Source of the DNA: Aeromonadaceae bacterium
Lineage (GTDB): Bacteria > Pseudomonadota > Gammaproteobacteria > Enterobacterales > Aeromonadaceae
DNA: 64,000 nucleotides
Direction of reading: 5' to 3'
Assembly (NCBI GenBank): GCA_021209335.1
Contig: JAJOIN010000006.1
Location: forward strand, 1 to 64,000
Below the pieces are notes generated by a model that saw nothing but the letters and a program-made list of their open reading frames with translations, was not told the origin of the DNA and did no database searches. Made by a program: the position numbers and the translations under genes. Below, piece by piece: positions 1 to 11,262 of this stretch; the stretch's first letter is position 1; the number at the start of each line of letters is the position of its first letter.

Positions 1-155
1 GCATGGTTCCGGGGCGTGTCGCCGAGTTGGACAAACAGGCGGAGCAGTTCAAGTTACCCGCCCGCCGAGAACGAAGTTACCCAAGGTGCATCAAAGCCAA
101 ACCACAGAAGTATGCGACGAGAAAACCTAGTAAAAACAATGCCAGTCAGGCTTAA
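1..155 (+). mobile_element. C-terminal remnant of an IS4-like transposase, open at the left window edge
   Basis: Frame starting at nt 3 reads MVPGRVAELDKQAEQFKLPARRERSYPRCIKAKPQKYATRKPSKNNASQA*. The basic 'R.YPR.(I/V)K.(K/R)PQKY' tail resembles IS4-family transposase C-termini, and a 12-bp-arm inverted repeat lies across the stop codon. Confidence 0.55.
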
Positions 156-167
156 CTGACTGGCATT
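138..167. repeat. Perfect inverted repeat AATGCCAGTCAG-GCTTAA-CTGACTGGCATT
   Basis: 12-bp perfect arms with a 6-nt loop that contains the TAA stop of the transposase remnant. Confidence 0.85.
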
Positions 168-210
168 ACTCCTACTAAAGGAGCCGTTTTTATCTGCAGA
201 TGACACCACT

Positions 211-1062
211 TCAGCGGCTGGGCTGATATTTGCCCTGATGCAACTGATCCAGGATCTGTTCCGCCTGCTCCTCCAACGTCTCTTTTTGCTGTTCGGTGAG
301 CTGGATGTAGGGGCTTTGACCACCGCCCTTACTACCTTGGAGCTGGCTCGTCACCAGAGCCCACAAATAGGCCTGCGGATAGGCCTGCTGCTTCATGTAG
401 AGGCTGGTGAGGGCGGTGGGGATCATGATATCCACCTCTTCCTCGGCCTGGTACAGACTCAGGGCATGGTGAAGTATCTGGATGGACTTGCTTGTATCAA
501 TGGTTCGGTAGTGATTGGCCAGTGCCAGTTGTAACTCTGGCTCTTCCAGCGCTGGGCTACCTTGCTGCCGCAGGAAGGCCGCCTTGGCCTCCTGGCTACC
601 ATTGTTGGTCCAATGCCACAGCAGCAGGTGCGGCTCATGGCTGGCGCGGGTCTGGGTATCCAGCGACTCCAGTTGCCGGCGTGCCGCCAGCATGCCCTCC
701 ACCCGGTTGTTCTTGCGCTCCTTACGTTCGGAGTACTCGATGAGGGTGGTCTTTTCGATACAGACCAGGTAGGCCTCGAGGGACTTCATCAGATGATAGA
801 CACCCGTATCCGATGGGGTCTGTAGTTGATAGTAGCGGTTGCGGATGACGTTACTGCGCTCCAGGCGGCAGTAGCCATCATCGTTAAGATCGGTGCACAG
901 CTCCGGGTTCTTCTCACAGATGCTGGCGATCCTGTCCTCATTGCAGCCGCCCAGCAGACCGACCATGCAGCCTAAGGCTAACCATATCTGTCGCAAACTT
1001 CTCTCTCCTGCCGAACTCTGGGGGTCGGGATCATTATTGCCGCTGGCTGGCGACTTCTCCAT
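211..1062 (-). CDS. DUF2989-like putative lipoprotein; true start may be internal, near the lipobox
   Basis: Hydrophobic segment followed by LLGGC lipobox; 'ICEKNPELCTDLNDDGYCRLER' motif; helical repeat-like C-terminus. Confidence 0.7.
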   Translation of the reverse strand: MEKSPASGNNDPDPQSSAGERSLRQIWLALGCMVGLLGGCNEDRIASICEKNPELCTDLNDDGYCRLERSNVIRNRYYQLQTPSDTGVYHLMKSLEAYLVCIEKTTLIEYSERKERKNNRVEGMLAARRQLESLDTQTRASHEPHLLLWHWTNNGSQEAKAAFLRQQGSPALEEPELQLALANHYRTIDTSKSIQILHHALSLYQAEEEVDIMIPTALTSLYMKQQAYPQAYLWALVTSQLQGSKGGGQSPYIQLTEQQKETLEEQAEQILDQLHQGKYQPSR

Positions 1063-1083
1063 GCGTCAGGACAAAACCTTGGC

Positions 1084-2097
1084 TCAAAGGGTCAGCTCTC
1101 CCCGCAGATCCTGCTGCATGGCCGCCCGGATCTGCGCCGGGCTCAAGGGCTGGCTGAGTAGAAAGTGCAGTTTGGCCAAGGCCGCCTCCAGTGTCATGTC
1201 GAAGCCGGAAATGACGCCGGCTTCGGCCAGGGCATTGCCGGTGGCATAACCCTCCATGTTGACCCGACCGCGCAGGCACTGGCTCAGGTTGATGATGATG
1301 ATGCCGCGACTGGCGGCCTCTTTGAGCAGTTGCAACATGGCGGGCTGCTGGGGGGCGTTGCCCACCCCGAAGGTCAGCAGGATCAGGGCCTTGACCGGCT
1401 GTTGCAGCACGTTGGCGATCACCTCGGCCGAGATGCCGGGGTAGAGGGTGATGACCCCGATGGGCTGCGGCTCGATGGGATGCAGGATCAGGGGCCTGTC
1501 GTGTGGCTGACCCGGTTTACCTGCCACCAGCTGGATATGGATACCGGCGGTGAGCAGCGGCGGGTAGTCCGGCGAGTCGAAGGCCTGGAAACCGTCGGCG
1601 TGCACCTTGGTGCTGCGGTTGCCGCGAAACAGCTGGTTATTGAAGAACAGGCTCACCTCATGGATGGGGTGATGGGCCGCCAGGTAGAGGGCGTTGAGCA
1701 GGTTCTGCTGACCATCGGAGCGTAATTGGGCCAGTGGGATCTGGGAGCCTGTGATGATCACCGGCTTGCTCAAGTCCTCCAGCATGAAGGAGAGGGCCGA
1801 CGCGGTGTAGGACATGGTGTCCGTGCCGTGCAACACCACGAAGCCATCGTAGTCGTCATAGTGATCCCGGATGTCTTCGGCGATCCGCTGCCAGTCCGCC
1901 GGCGTCATGTCCGAGGAGTCGATGAGCGGTTGGTATTCGTGGATATGGTAGGCCGGCATCTCCGGGCGGTGAAATTCCGGCATCCGAGCCAGACAGTCTT
2001 CCATGAAACCCGGCTGCGGTATGTAGCCATGATCTGAGTGCTGCATCCCTATGGTGCCGCCGGTGTAGGCAATGTAAATCTGCTTCTTGTTGGTCAT
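1084..2097 (-). CDS. ansA: L-asparaginase I (cytoplasmic)
   Basis: KQIYIAYTGGTIGM N-terminus and 'VVLHGTDTMSYTASALSFML' motif; adjacent to sppA/ydjA as in E. coli. Confidence 0.95.
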   Translation of the reverse strand: MTNKKQIYIAYTGGTIGMQHSDHGYIPQPGFMEDCLARMPEFHRPEMPAYHIHEYQPLIDSSDMTPADWQRIAEDIRDHYDDYDGFVVLHGTDTMSYTASALSFMLEDLSKPVIITGSQIPLAQLRSDGQQNLLNALYLAAHHPIHEVSLFFNNQLFRGNRSTKVHADGFQAFDSPDYPPLLTAGIHIQLVAGKPGQPHDRPLILHPIEPQPIGVITLYPGISAEVIANVLQQPVKALILLTFGVGNAPQQPAMLQLLKEAASRGIIIINLSQCLRGRVNMEGYATGNALAEAGVISGFDMTLEAALAKLHFLLSQPLSPAQIRAAMQQDLRGELTL

Positions 2098-2113
2098 GGG
2101 TGTCTATGGTCTG

Positions 2114-3946
2114 TCAGTTGGCGGTACAAAACTCACACAGGGCGTACTGTCCCATGGGGTCGTTGAATTGGGTCAGGGGGGCCAGGCTTTGTTGCCACTG
2201 GCTCAGCACCGGCATCAGGCTCTGGGGCACCAGCGCATGGGCTGCCTCATCAAACAGCTGGCGCAGCAGTCGCTCTTTGGGCGAGAGCGGCGCCTGAATG
2301 GGCTGCAACTCGTAGTGGCTCAGCTCGGCCAGTTCAGCGGCACTGGCAATGGCGGCCGGCAGATCGCCTAGCTCATCCACCAAGCCATTGGCCTTGGCAT
2401 CTACGCCACTCCACACCCGTCCCTGGGCAATCTGATCCACCTCATCCGGCGTCAGGCCCCGGCCCTCAGCCACCAGGTTGATGAAGCGCTGGTAGGTGTT
2501 CTCCACATTCATCTGCACCAGTTGTTGTATGTGTTGCGGTAGTGGGCGCAGCGGCGAGAGGCCACTTTGATCCGTGGTGCCCAGACCATCGGTATGGACG
2601 CCTAGCTTGGCCAGGGCCTGATCGACGGTGGCAAACAGGCCAAAGACGCCAATGGAGCCGGTCAGTGTGCTGGGGGCGGCATAGATCCTGTCGGCATTGG
2701 CCGCCATCCAGTAACCACCGGAGGCGGCGGTACTGCCCATGGAGACCACCAGGGGCTTGCCGGCTTGCTTGAGGGCCAGCAGTTCGGTGCGGATCTGCTC
2801 GGCGGCAAAGGCGCTGCCGCCAGGGCTGTCGATGCGCAGCACCAGGGCCTTGATCTGCTTGTCCTGGGTGGCCTGACGAATGAGACGGGAGAGGCTCTCG
2901 CCGCCAATGCTGCCGGCGGCTTGCTCGCCGTTCAAGATGGGGCCGCTGGCGACGATGAGGCCAATCTTCGGCTGGCCAGTATCGGTGAAGCGTGACGGCA
3001 GGCTGCGCAGATAATCCCGCAAACTGATCTGTTTGAAGCCGGGTTCGCCCTGGCTGGCGCCGGCCCACTGGGCCACCTGTTGTACCATCTCGGTGTGGTT
3101 GGCCAACTGATCCACCAGCCCCTGATCCAGGGCGTATTGGGCGGCATTACCCTGGGCTGCCTGGAAGCGGGCCAGCAGCTGTCCCTTGTCCGGTGAGATG
3201 GCATCCGGGCGTATCTTGCGGGCCTGGGTCACGTCGGCCACGTATTGCTGCCACAGTTGGCCCAGCCAGCGGCCGTTGGCGTCGCGGGCCTCCGGTGACA
3301 TGTCATCCCGAGTGTAGGGCTCGACGAAGGATTTGTAGCGGCCGGTGCGGAAGATGTAGGGGGTGATGTTGAACTTGGCCAGGGCTTCCTTGAAGTAGAG
3401 TTCGTAGCGCTCCATGCCCTGGATCAGCACGGCCCCGGCGGGGTTGAGCAATACCGTATCGGCGTGGGCCGCCAGCAGATACTGGCTTTGATTAAAGAAG
3501 TCACCCATGGCCACTACCGGCTTGCCCCCCCGGCGGAAATCATCCAGGGCGGTGGTGATCTGCTGCAGTTTTTCCAGCGAACTGGGCTGCAGATCCGACA
3601 GCTGCAGTACCACCCCCTTGATGGCGTCGTCTTGTTTGGCCTTGGCCAGGGCATAGCGGATATCCCCCAGCACCAGCTCCCGGGGGCGGGAGTCATTGCT
3701 CATCAGATCGCTAAGCCACTGATTGCCGGCGAAGGGCGAACTGGCTTGCTCGACAAGTTGCCCGGCCAGATCCAGCACCAGGGCGCCTTCGGGGATGGGG
3801 GGTGTGGGCTTTTCTTGTTGTAATGCCAGTATGACCACCACCAGCACCAGCACAAAGGCCAGATTAATCAGCAGAATTCGGGTGAAATTGAGCAGGCGCC
3901 ATGCGGTGCGCAGCAGCCATTTTATCGGGCGAAACAGGAATGACAT
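2114..3946 (-). CDS. sppA: Signal peptide peptidase SppA, 67K type
   Basis: N-terminal TM; 'LRIDSPGGSAFAAEQIRTEL' and 'SMGSTAASGGYWMAANADRIYA' catalytic motifs. Confidence 0.95.
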   Translation of the reverse strand: MSFLFRPIKWLLRTAWRLLNFTRILLINLAFVLVLVVVILALQQEKPTPPIPEGALVLDLAGQLVEQASSPFAGNQWLSDLMSNDSRPRELVLGDIRYALAKAKQDDAIKGVVLQLSDLQPSSLEKLQQITTALDDFRRGGKPVVAMGDFFNQSQYLLAAHADTVLLNPAGAVLIQGMERYELYFKEALAKFNITPYIFRTGRYKSFVEPYTRDDMSPEARDANGRWLGQLWQQYVADVTQARKIRPDAISPDKGQLLARFQAAQGNAAQYALDQGLVDQLANHTEMVQQVAQWAGASQGEPGFKQISLRDYLRSLPSRFTDTGQPKIGLIVASGPILNGEQAAGSIGGESLSRLIRQATQDKQIKALVLRIDSPGGSAFAAEQIRTELLALKQAGKPLVVSMGSTAASGGYWMAANADRIYAAPSTLTGSIGVFGLFATVDQALAKLGVHTDGLGTTDQSGLSPLRPLPQHIQQLVQMNVENTYQRFINLVAEGRGLTPDEVDQIAQGRVWSGVDAKANGLVDELGDLPAAIASAAELAELSHYELQPIQAPLSPKERLLRQLFDEAAHALVPQSLMPVLSQWQQSLAPLTQFNDPMGQYALCEFCTAN

Positions 3947-4025
3947 CAGCAGCTTCCTTCATAAGACCAGCCTTGGCCCGCCATTATGGTTGCTGGGGGA
4001 GGGAATTACCATGCTTGCTGGCGGC

Positions 4026-4175
4026 TCAGGGCTGGGTGGGCGGCTCTTTGAGCCAGTTGCGCAACAAGGCCAGCAGACGGCCCGGTTGCTGCTGCCACAG
4101 CTGGTGCAGCTCACGGCGCCAGCGTTGGGTTTCCAGACGCCGGGCGGTCGGCAGGGAAGGGGGCTTGGTTTTCAT
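4026..4175 (-). CDS. Small basic protein of unknown function (49 aa)
   Basis: Reverse-strand ORF MKTKPPSLPTARRLETQRWRRELHQLWQQQPGRLLALLRNWLKEPPTQP*, below the ORF-track length cutoff, in the sppA-ydjA gap. Confidence 0.4.
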   Translation of the reverse strand: MKTKPPSLPTARRLETQRWRRELHQLWQQQPGRLLALLRNWLKEPPTQP

Positions 4176-4258
4176 GGGGCACCTGTGGTCAAAGTGGCGC
4201 AGGCCGATTAAGGTAGAGACCCGTCAAGGGATAACCTGTTGAGTATAGAGGTGGATGA

Positions 4259-4810
4259 ATGGAAGGCCTGAGCCTGTTGTTGGAACGTCACTCCTGTGGT
4301 CGTCTGGTGTCCCCAGCCCCCCAGGGCCAAGCCTTGGAGAATATCTTGCAGGCGGCGCTGGCGGTGCCGGATCACGGTGGTCTGCATCCCTGGCAGTTCA
4401 TCCTTTGTGAAGGCGATGGCCGGTTGCGCTTGGGCCAGATCTTGGCCGAGGCGGCCCAGCGGCAGGGCGAGGGGATTGAGGCGATAGACAAGTTGCGTGA
4501 GGCACCCCTGCGGGCACCCTTGGTGGTGGTGGTGGTCAGCCGGGCGATTGCCCATCCCAAGGTGCCGGTGCTGGAGCAGCAGCTCTCCGCCGGGTGTGCG
4601 GCCATGGCCATGCAGATGGCGGCCCAGGCGCAAGGCTTTGGCGGCATCTGGCGCTCCGGCTGGGTGATGTTTGATCCAGGTGTGCACCAGGCGCTGGGCC
4701 TGACTGACGGCGAGCAGATAGTGGGGTTTGTCTATCTGGGAACGCCGGAGGTCCCGGTGTCGGGCCCGCGGCGCGCGCTGGATAGCGCCAAGTTTGTCCG
4801 CTATCTGTGA
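4259..4810 (+). CDS. ydjA: YdjA-like nitroreductase family protein
   Basis: RHSCGRLVSPAP...DHGGLHPWQFI...GFGGIWRSGW; divergent from sppA as in E. coli. Confidence 0.9.
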   Translation: MEGLSLLLERHSCGRLVSPAPQGQALENILQAALAVPDHGGLHPWQFILCEGDGRLRLGQILAEAAQRQGEGIEAIDKLREAPLRAPLVVVVVSRAIAHPKVPVLEQQLSAGCAAMAMQMAAQAQGFGGIWRSGWVMFDPGVHQALGLTDGEQIVGFVYLGTPEVPVSGPRRALDSAKFVRYL

Positions 4811-4833
4811 TGCGAGCTTGCCGGGCAGAAACA

Positions 4834-4859
4834 ACAACGCCGCCCTCGGGCGGCGTTGT
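4834..4859. terminator. Putative bidirectional hairpin between convergent ydjA and asnS
   Basis: ACAACGCCGCCC-TC-GGGCGGCGTTGT, 12-bp perfect arms. Confidence 0.6.
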
Positions 4860-4875
4860 GCAGGCAAGGCGCTGA

Positions 4876-6276
<1,401 letters not shown>

Positions 6277-6455
6277 CTGAACACTCTCTTTATCTCTTTA
6301 TACAGGGTCATCTTGGCCAGGGGCCTTCCCGGCCTTGGGATCGCAACATCTTACCCGGGTGCAGGCAGGACTCAAGCAAAAGATGGGCCGCCGTCTTGCC
6401 GGTTTTCCCGTGCCAGGGCGAGACTTGTCACTGAGGACCTCAGCAAAGGGAGAGT

Positions 6456-6830
6456 GTGATGCAGGAGCCCCCTTACCGTGAGCGGCGGCATCAACCAGAC
6501 GGCTGGTTGCGGTTGCTATGGTGGTGCAGTGGCCTGGGCTGGCTGATGTTGTTGCTGGTGTTGCTGCTTTATCACCTGGGACGGCCGCAGACCAATTTCG
6601 GCCTGTGGCGCTACTGGCAGTTGCCCATTCGCCAGCACTGGCTGGAGCCCTGGCTGGGGGCCTTGCCCTGGGGCTTGGCCGGCTGCCTCCTATTGAGCCT
6701 GTTGACCCTGCTCCTGGGCCGCCGGCGGGCGCGGCGGCAAGCGGATGTGGTGCTCTGGTACGATGCCTTGCTGCTTTGCCTCAGCCTGCTGGGGCTCGCC
6801 GGCTATGGCGCCTTGTTCTGGTGGTCCTGA
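6456..6830 (+). CDS. Conserved-looking multi-TM membrane protein of unknown function
   Basis: About four hydrophobic segments; resembles small membrane proteins I recall from vibrio-type genomes. Confidence 0.6.
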   Translation: MMQEPPYRERRHQPDGWLRLLWWCSGLGWLMLLLVLLLYHLGRPQTNFGLWRYWQLPIRQHWLEPWLGALPWGLAGCLLLSLLTLLLGRRRARRQADVVLWYDALLLCLSLLGLAGYGALFWWS

Positions 6831-7567
6831 TCGGCCGCCAAGCGTCGCATCAGGTGGTCCACGCTTTCTGCCAGTCGCCCTATCTCGTCATCCTGGCGGA
6901 TCTGTACCTCTTGCCAGATCCCCAGATCGGCGGCGCGATCCAAGGTCTGCCGAATGCGTACCAGGGGAGTGACTATTTGCCGGCGCAGTATGTAGATGGC
7001 CAGCAGCAGGCCGGCACCAAATAGCAGACTCAACAGCAGGGCCAGGGTCAGCACATGTTGCTCCATCTTGTCCAGCTGGGCGTTCAGGGAGTATTCCAGC
7101 CGCAGCGCGCCCAGCACCTGACCCTCGGCCAGGGGACAGGTGTCACCACACAGACGGGTACTGGCCAGTATGGGGCGGGTCATCACCAGCAGTGTCTTGC
7201 CATGGCGCTGCACGACTTGGCTGCGCGCCTCTCCGGCCAGGGCGGCCCTGTCCTGGCTATCTTGCGCCTGCTCTTGTGGCCGTGATTCGCCGGGCAGGGT
7301 TGGGGCACGCAGCACCCGCAACAGTTCGACCTGGGGCGGCACGGGGAGCCGGCGCTGCAGCAGCTCACGCAGCGCGGGATTGCCGGTGAGCAGAGCTGGA
7401 TCCAGGCCGTTGAGGTAGTGATCCAGTTGGTAGCCCATCTGAATTTGGCTCAGCTCCCACAACAGGCTGCGCTCGCGCCAGGATTGCAGCGTGGTGGTGC
7501 CCAGCAGGACGGAAGAGAATATCAGCAGCAGAACAAAACAGATCTTGCCGGTGATAGAGATGTGCAT
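6803..7567 (-). CDS. Membrane sensor protein ending in a HAMP domain, with no output domain
   Basis: N-terminal TM, periplasmic segment with 'CGDTCP', second TM, then a HAMP-like 'RRQIVTPLVRIRQTLDRAADLGIWQEVQIRQDDEIGRLAESVDHLMRRL'; stops about 10 residues later. Confidence 0.7.
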   Translation of the reverse strand: MHISITGKICFVLLLIFSSVLLGTTTLQSWRERSLLWELSQIQMGYQLDHYLNGLDPALLTGNPALRELLQRRLPVPPQVELLRVLRAPTLPGESRPQEQAQDSQDRAALAGEARSQVVQRHGKTLLVMTRPILASTRLCGDTCPLAEGQVLGALRLEYSLNAQLDKMEQHVLTLALLLSLLFGAGLLLAIYILRRQIVTPLVRIRQTLDRAADLGIWQEVQIRQDDEIGRLAESVDHLMRRLAADQDHQNKAP

Positions 7568-7684
7568 TTGAATCCAACTTCATGGGGCTAAGCCGCTATT
7601 TTATGCGCGATAGGGCGGCAAGGCCACTGTCTTGCAGTGGAACAGCGGCCAGGCGAGCGAGGTGGCGGGTCGGGGCCTCAGGGC

Positions 7685-8953
7685 CTAGTGGCGCGCCAGA
7701 GCCACCCCTATGGCCTGGGTGAGCTGGCGGAGCTCGTCGGGCTTAATGATAAAGGGCGGCATCAGGTAGATGAGCCGGCCAAAGGGGCGGAGCCAGACGC
7801 CTTGTTCGACAAAACAGGCCTGCAAGCGGGCCTGATCCAGTGCCTCCTTGGTTTCCACCACGCCGATGGCGCCCAGCACCCGCACGGCGGCCACCTGGGG
7901 ATGTTGGGCATAGCCGGCCAGCGCCTGTTTGAGCTGGGCCTCGATGGCGGCGACCCTGGCCTGCCAGGGGGAGGCGAGCAGCAGATCCAGCGAGGCATTG
8001 GCTACGGCGCAGGCCAGCGGGTTGGCCATGAAGGTGGGGCCGTGCATCAAGACGCCGGCCTCGCCGTCGCAGATCTGTTGCATCACCGCCTGGGTGGTCA
8101 GGGTGGCGGAGAGGGTCAGGTAGCCGCCGGTCAGCGCCTTGCCCAAACACAGGATATCCGGGCTGATGCCGGCCCATTCGCAGGCGAACAGCTTGCCGGT
8201 GCGGCCAAAGCCGGTGGCGATTTCGTCGGCGATCAGCAGTATGCCGTACTCATCGCACAGGGCGCGGGCCTGGCGCAGGTATTCGGGATGATAAAAGCGC
8301 ATGCCGCCGGCTCCCTGGACGATAGGTTCCAGGATCAGGGCGGCGATCTCGGCATGCTGCTCGGCCAACAGATTGGCCAGCGGGGCCATGGCGGCAGCGT
8401 CCCAGGGGGCATCAAAGGCCACCGGCGGGGCGGGCACAAAATAATGCTCGGCCACGAAGCCCCGGTAGAGCCGGTGCATGCTGCCGTCAGGATCCGTGAC
8501 GCTCATGGCGCCAAAGGTGTCGCCATGATAACCCTGGCGCAGGGCTACGAAGCGTCGGCGCGGCGTGCCACGACTCTGCCAGTACTGCAGCGCCATCTTC
8601 AGCGCCACTTCCACCGCCACCGAGCCTGAGTCCGCCAGGAACACCCTATCCAGCCCGCTTGGGGTGAGGTCGACCAGCTTGCGGCACAGTTCGATGGCGG
8701 GCTCATGGGTGATGCCACCAAACATCACGTGGGCCATCTTGCCCAGCTGGCTGGTGGCGGCGGCGTTGAGCTCGGGCACATTGTAGCCATGCAGGCAGGC
8801 CCACCAGGAGGACATACCGTCCACCAGGGGGCGGCCGTCTTCCAGATACAGATGAACCCCATGGGCCCGGGCTATGCCATAGGTGGGCAGGGGACGGGTC
8901 AGGGAAGTGTAGGGGTGCCAGATGTGCTGGCGGTCAAAGGCGTAATCGCACAT
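7685..8953 (-). CDS. bioA: Adenosylmethionine-8-amino-7-oxononanoate aminotransferase
   Basis: FDRQHIWHPYTSLTRPLP... and PLP-aminotransferase motifs 'LLIADEIATGFGRTGK'; start set at MCDYAFDRQH. Confidence 0.96.
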   Translation of the reverse strand: MCDYAFDRQHIWHPYTSLTRPLPTYGIARAHGVHLYLEDGRPLVDGMSSWWACLHGYNVPELNAAATSQLGKMAHVMFGGITHEPAIELCRKLVDLTPSGLDRVFLADSGSVAVEVALKMALQYWQSRGTPRRRFVALRQGYHGDTFGAMSVTDPDGSMHRLYRGFVAEHYFVPAPPVAFDAPWDAAAMAPLANLLAEQHAEIAALILEPIVQGAGGMRFYHPEYLRQARALCDEYGILLIADEIATGFGRTGKLFACEWAGISPDILCLGKALTGGYLTLSATLTTQAVMQQICDGEAGVLMHGPTFMANPLACAVANASLDLLLASPWQARVAAIEAQLKQALAGYAQHPQVAAVRVLGAIGVVETKEALDQARLQACFVEQGVWLRPFGRLIYLMPPFIIKPDELRQLTQAIGVALARH

Positions 8954-8964
8954 AAAGCAGTCTG

Positions 8965-8998
8965 TTGTAAATCTGGTCTGGTGATGCGAGGTTGACAG
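8965..8998. promoter_or_regulatory. Putative BirA operator in the bioA/bioB divergent region
   Basis: TTGTAAATC-N16-GGTTGACAG, an imperfect dyad close to the known BirA motif TTGTAAACC-N(14-16)-GGTTTACAA. Confidence 0.65.
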
Positions 8999-9050
8999 GA
9001 TACCGGCTGGCCTTAGACTGGCCAAGTTCAACCTCACAAGAGTTCACACC

Positions 9051-10127
9051 ATGTCATCTGTCATCCGTCATAACTGGCGCCGGGAGGAAGTCCAGGCCCT
9101 GTTTGCCATGCCGTTTAACGATCTGCTGTTTACCGCCCAACAGGTGCACCGTCAGCACTTTGATGCCAATGAGGTGCAGGTCAGCACCCTGTTGTCCATC
9201 AAGACAGGCGCCTGCCCGGAGGATTGCAAGTACTGTCCCCAGAGCGCCCGCTACCAGACCGGCCTGGAGGCCGAACGTCTGCTGGAGGTGGAAAAGGTGC
9301 TGGAGCGGGCACGGGAGGCCAAGGCGGCCGGCTCGTCGCGCTTTTGCATGGGCGCCGCCTGGCGCAACCCCAAAGACAGGGACATGCCCTACCTGCTGCG
9401 CATGGTGGAAGAGGTCAAGGCCATGGGCATGGAAACCTGCATGACCCTCGGCATGCTCACCGCCGATCAGGCCCAGCGGCTGGCCCAGGCCGGACTGGAT
9501 TACTACAACCACAACCTGGACACCTCGCCGGAGTTTTACGGCGACATCATCACCACCCGTACCTACCAGGATCGGCTGGATACCTTAAGCCATGTCCGCG
9601 AGGCGGGCATGAAGGTCTGCTCCGGCGGCATCATAGGCCTGGGGGAGAGTGCCGAGGACCGGGCCGGCCTGCTGGTGGCGCTGGCCAATCTGACCCCGCA
9701 GCCCGAAAGCGTGCCCATCAACATGCTGGTGAAGATCCAGGGCACGCCGCTGGCGTCGGCCGCCGAGGTGGATCCCTTCGACTTCATCCGCATCATCGCC
9801 GTGGCCCGCATCATGATGCCGGCCTCTCATGTGCGCTTGTCCGCCGGGCGGGAGAAGATGAACGATCAGATGCAGGCCCTGTGTTTTCTGGCTGGCGCCA
9901 ACTCCATCTTCTATGGCTGCAAGCTGCTCACTACCCCCAATGCCGATGAAGACGGCGACAAGCAGCTGTTCCGGCGTTTGGGGATCCGCCCCGAGGCGGC
10001 ACGCGGCCGCCAGCAGCCGGATCTGATGCAGGAGCAGGCACTGCGAGAGGCGCTGGTGGACGAGTCTGAAGCGAGCCTGTTCTACGATGCCACTCAACCC
10101 AGAAAGACCGCCAGCCATGCCGTTTGA
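9051..10127 (+). CDS. bioB: Biotin synthase (radical SAM)
   Basis: '[20 protein letters not shown]' CxxxCxxC motif. Confidence 0.98.
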   Translation: MSSVIRHNWRREEVQALFAMPFNDLLFTAQQVHRQHFDANEVQVSTLLSIKTGACPEDCKYCPQSARYQTGLEAERLLEVEKVLERAREAKAAGSSRFCMGAAWRNPKDRDMPYLLRMVEEVKAMGMETCMTLGMLTADQAQRLAQAGLDYYNHNLDTSPEFYGDIITTRTYQDRLDTLSHVREAGMKVCSGGIIGLGESAEDRAGLLVALANLTPQPESVPINMLVKIQGTPLASAAEVDPFDFIRIIAVARIMMPASHVRLSAGREKMNDQMQALCFLAGANSIFYGCKLLTTPNADEDGDKQLFRRLGIRPEAARGRQQPDLMQEQALREALVDESEASLFYDATQPRKTASHAV

Positions 10128-11262
10128 TCTGCCCGCCGTCCTGGCCGAACGGGCGTTCGCCGGCCTGCGGCGTCAGCGGGTCTGTCTGGCCTCCGGCCAG
10201 GGACGCCAGATCCAGGTGGACGGCCAGTGGTATCTCAACTTTTCCGGCAACGATTATCTGGGGGCCGCCAGTCAGCCCGAGATAGTTCAAGCCTGGCAGG
10301 CGGGGCTTGCACGCTGGGGCGCCGGCTCCGGTGCCTCGCCCTTGGTAACCGGCTACAGCCAACCCCATGCCCAACTGGAAGCCCAACTGTGTCACTGGTT
10401 GGGGGTGGAGGCGGCACTGCTGTTCTCCACGGGTTTTGCCGCCAACCAGGCAGTGATCAAGGCCCTGCTGGGCAAGGCGCACCTGCAGTGGCAGGACCGG
10501 CTCAACCACGCCTCTTTGCAGGAGGCGGGGGCGGCGAGCCCGGCGCCCATGAGGCGGTTCGCCCACAACGACATGGCCCAGCTGGCCCGGCTGCTGGAGC
10601 CCAAACGTGGACTCATCATCAGCGAAGGGGTGTTCAGCATGGATGGCGATCAAGCGCCGCTGTCCGAGCTGGTGGCCCTGAGTGAGGCCAGCGGTAACTG
10701 GCTGATGATCGACGATGCCCATGGTTTGGGAGTGTTGGGTGCGGCTGGGCGCGGCACCCTGGCCGCCCAGGGCATCGAGCCGGAGCGGGTGCAGATCTTG
10801 ATGGGCACCTTCGGCAAGGCATTAGGTTGTGCCGGTGCCTTCGTGGCGGGTTCCCGGCAACTGGTGGACTACCTGGCCAATTTTGCCCGGGAGTACGTCT
10901 ACAGCACTCACCTGCCACCGGCTCAGGCCGAGGCCGTTTCTGCCGCCATCCATTGGGTGCAAGGCGCCGATGCCCAGAGAGCGCGTCTGCAGGAACACAT
11001 TCACTTGTTGCGCGATGGCGCGGCGCGGCTGGGGTTGACGCTGGGAGATTCCCAGACCGCCATCCAGCCGCTGTTGGTCGGGCAGAGTGAGGCGGCACTG
11101 GCGCTGGCTGAGCGGTTGCGGGCCCGCGGGCTCTGGGTCACCGCCATCCGGCCACCCACAGTGCCGGCGGGGCAGGCCAGACTGCGCCTCACCCTGACAG
11201 CAGCCCATAGCCCTGACGACATACAGCGCCTGTTGTCGGCTCTGGCGGAGACATCCGCATGA
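10117..11262 (+). CDS. bioF: 8-amino-7-oxononanoate synthase
   Basis: 'NFSGNDYLG', '[10 protein letters not shown]' and '[13 protein letters not shown]' motifs; overlaps the bioB end. Confidence 0.96.
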   Translation: MPFDLPAVLAERAFAGLRRQRVCLASGQGRQIQVDGQWYLNFSGNDYLGAASQPEIVQAWQAGLARWGAGSGASPLVTGYSQPHAQLEAQLCHWLGVEAALLFSTGFAANQAVIKALLGKAHLQWQDRLNHASLQEAGAASPAPMRRFAHNDMAQLARLLEPKRGLIISEGVFSMDGDQAPLSELVALSEASGNWLMIDDAHGLGVLGAAGRGTLAAQGIEPERVQILMGTFGKALGCAGAFVAGSRQLVDYLANFAREYVYSTHLPPAQAEAVSAAIHWVQGADAQRARLQEHIHLLRDGAARLGLTLGDSQTAIQPLLVGQSEAALALAERLRARGLWVTAIRPPTVPAGQARLRLTLTAAHSPDDIQRLLSALAETSA

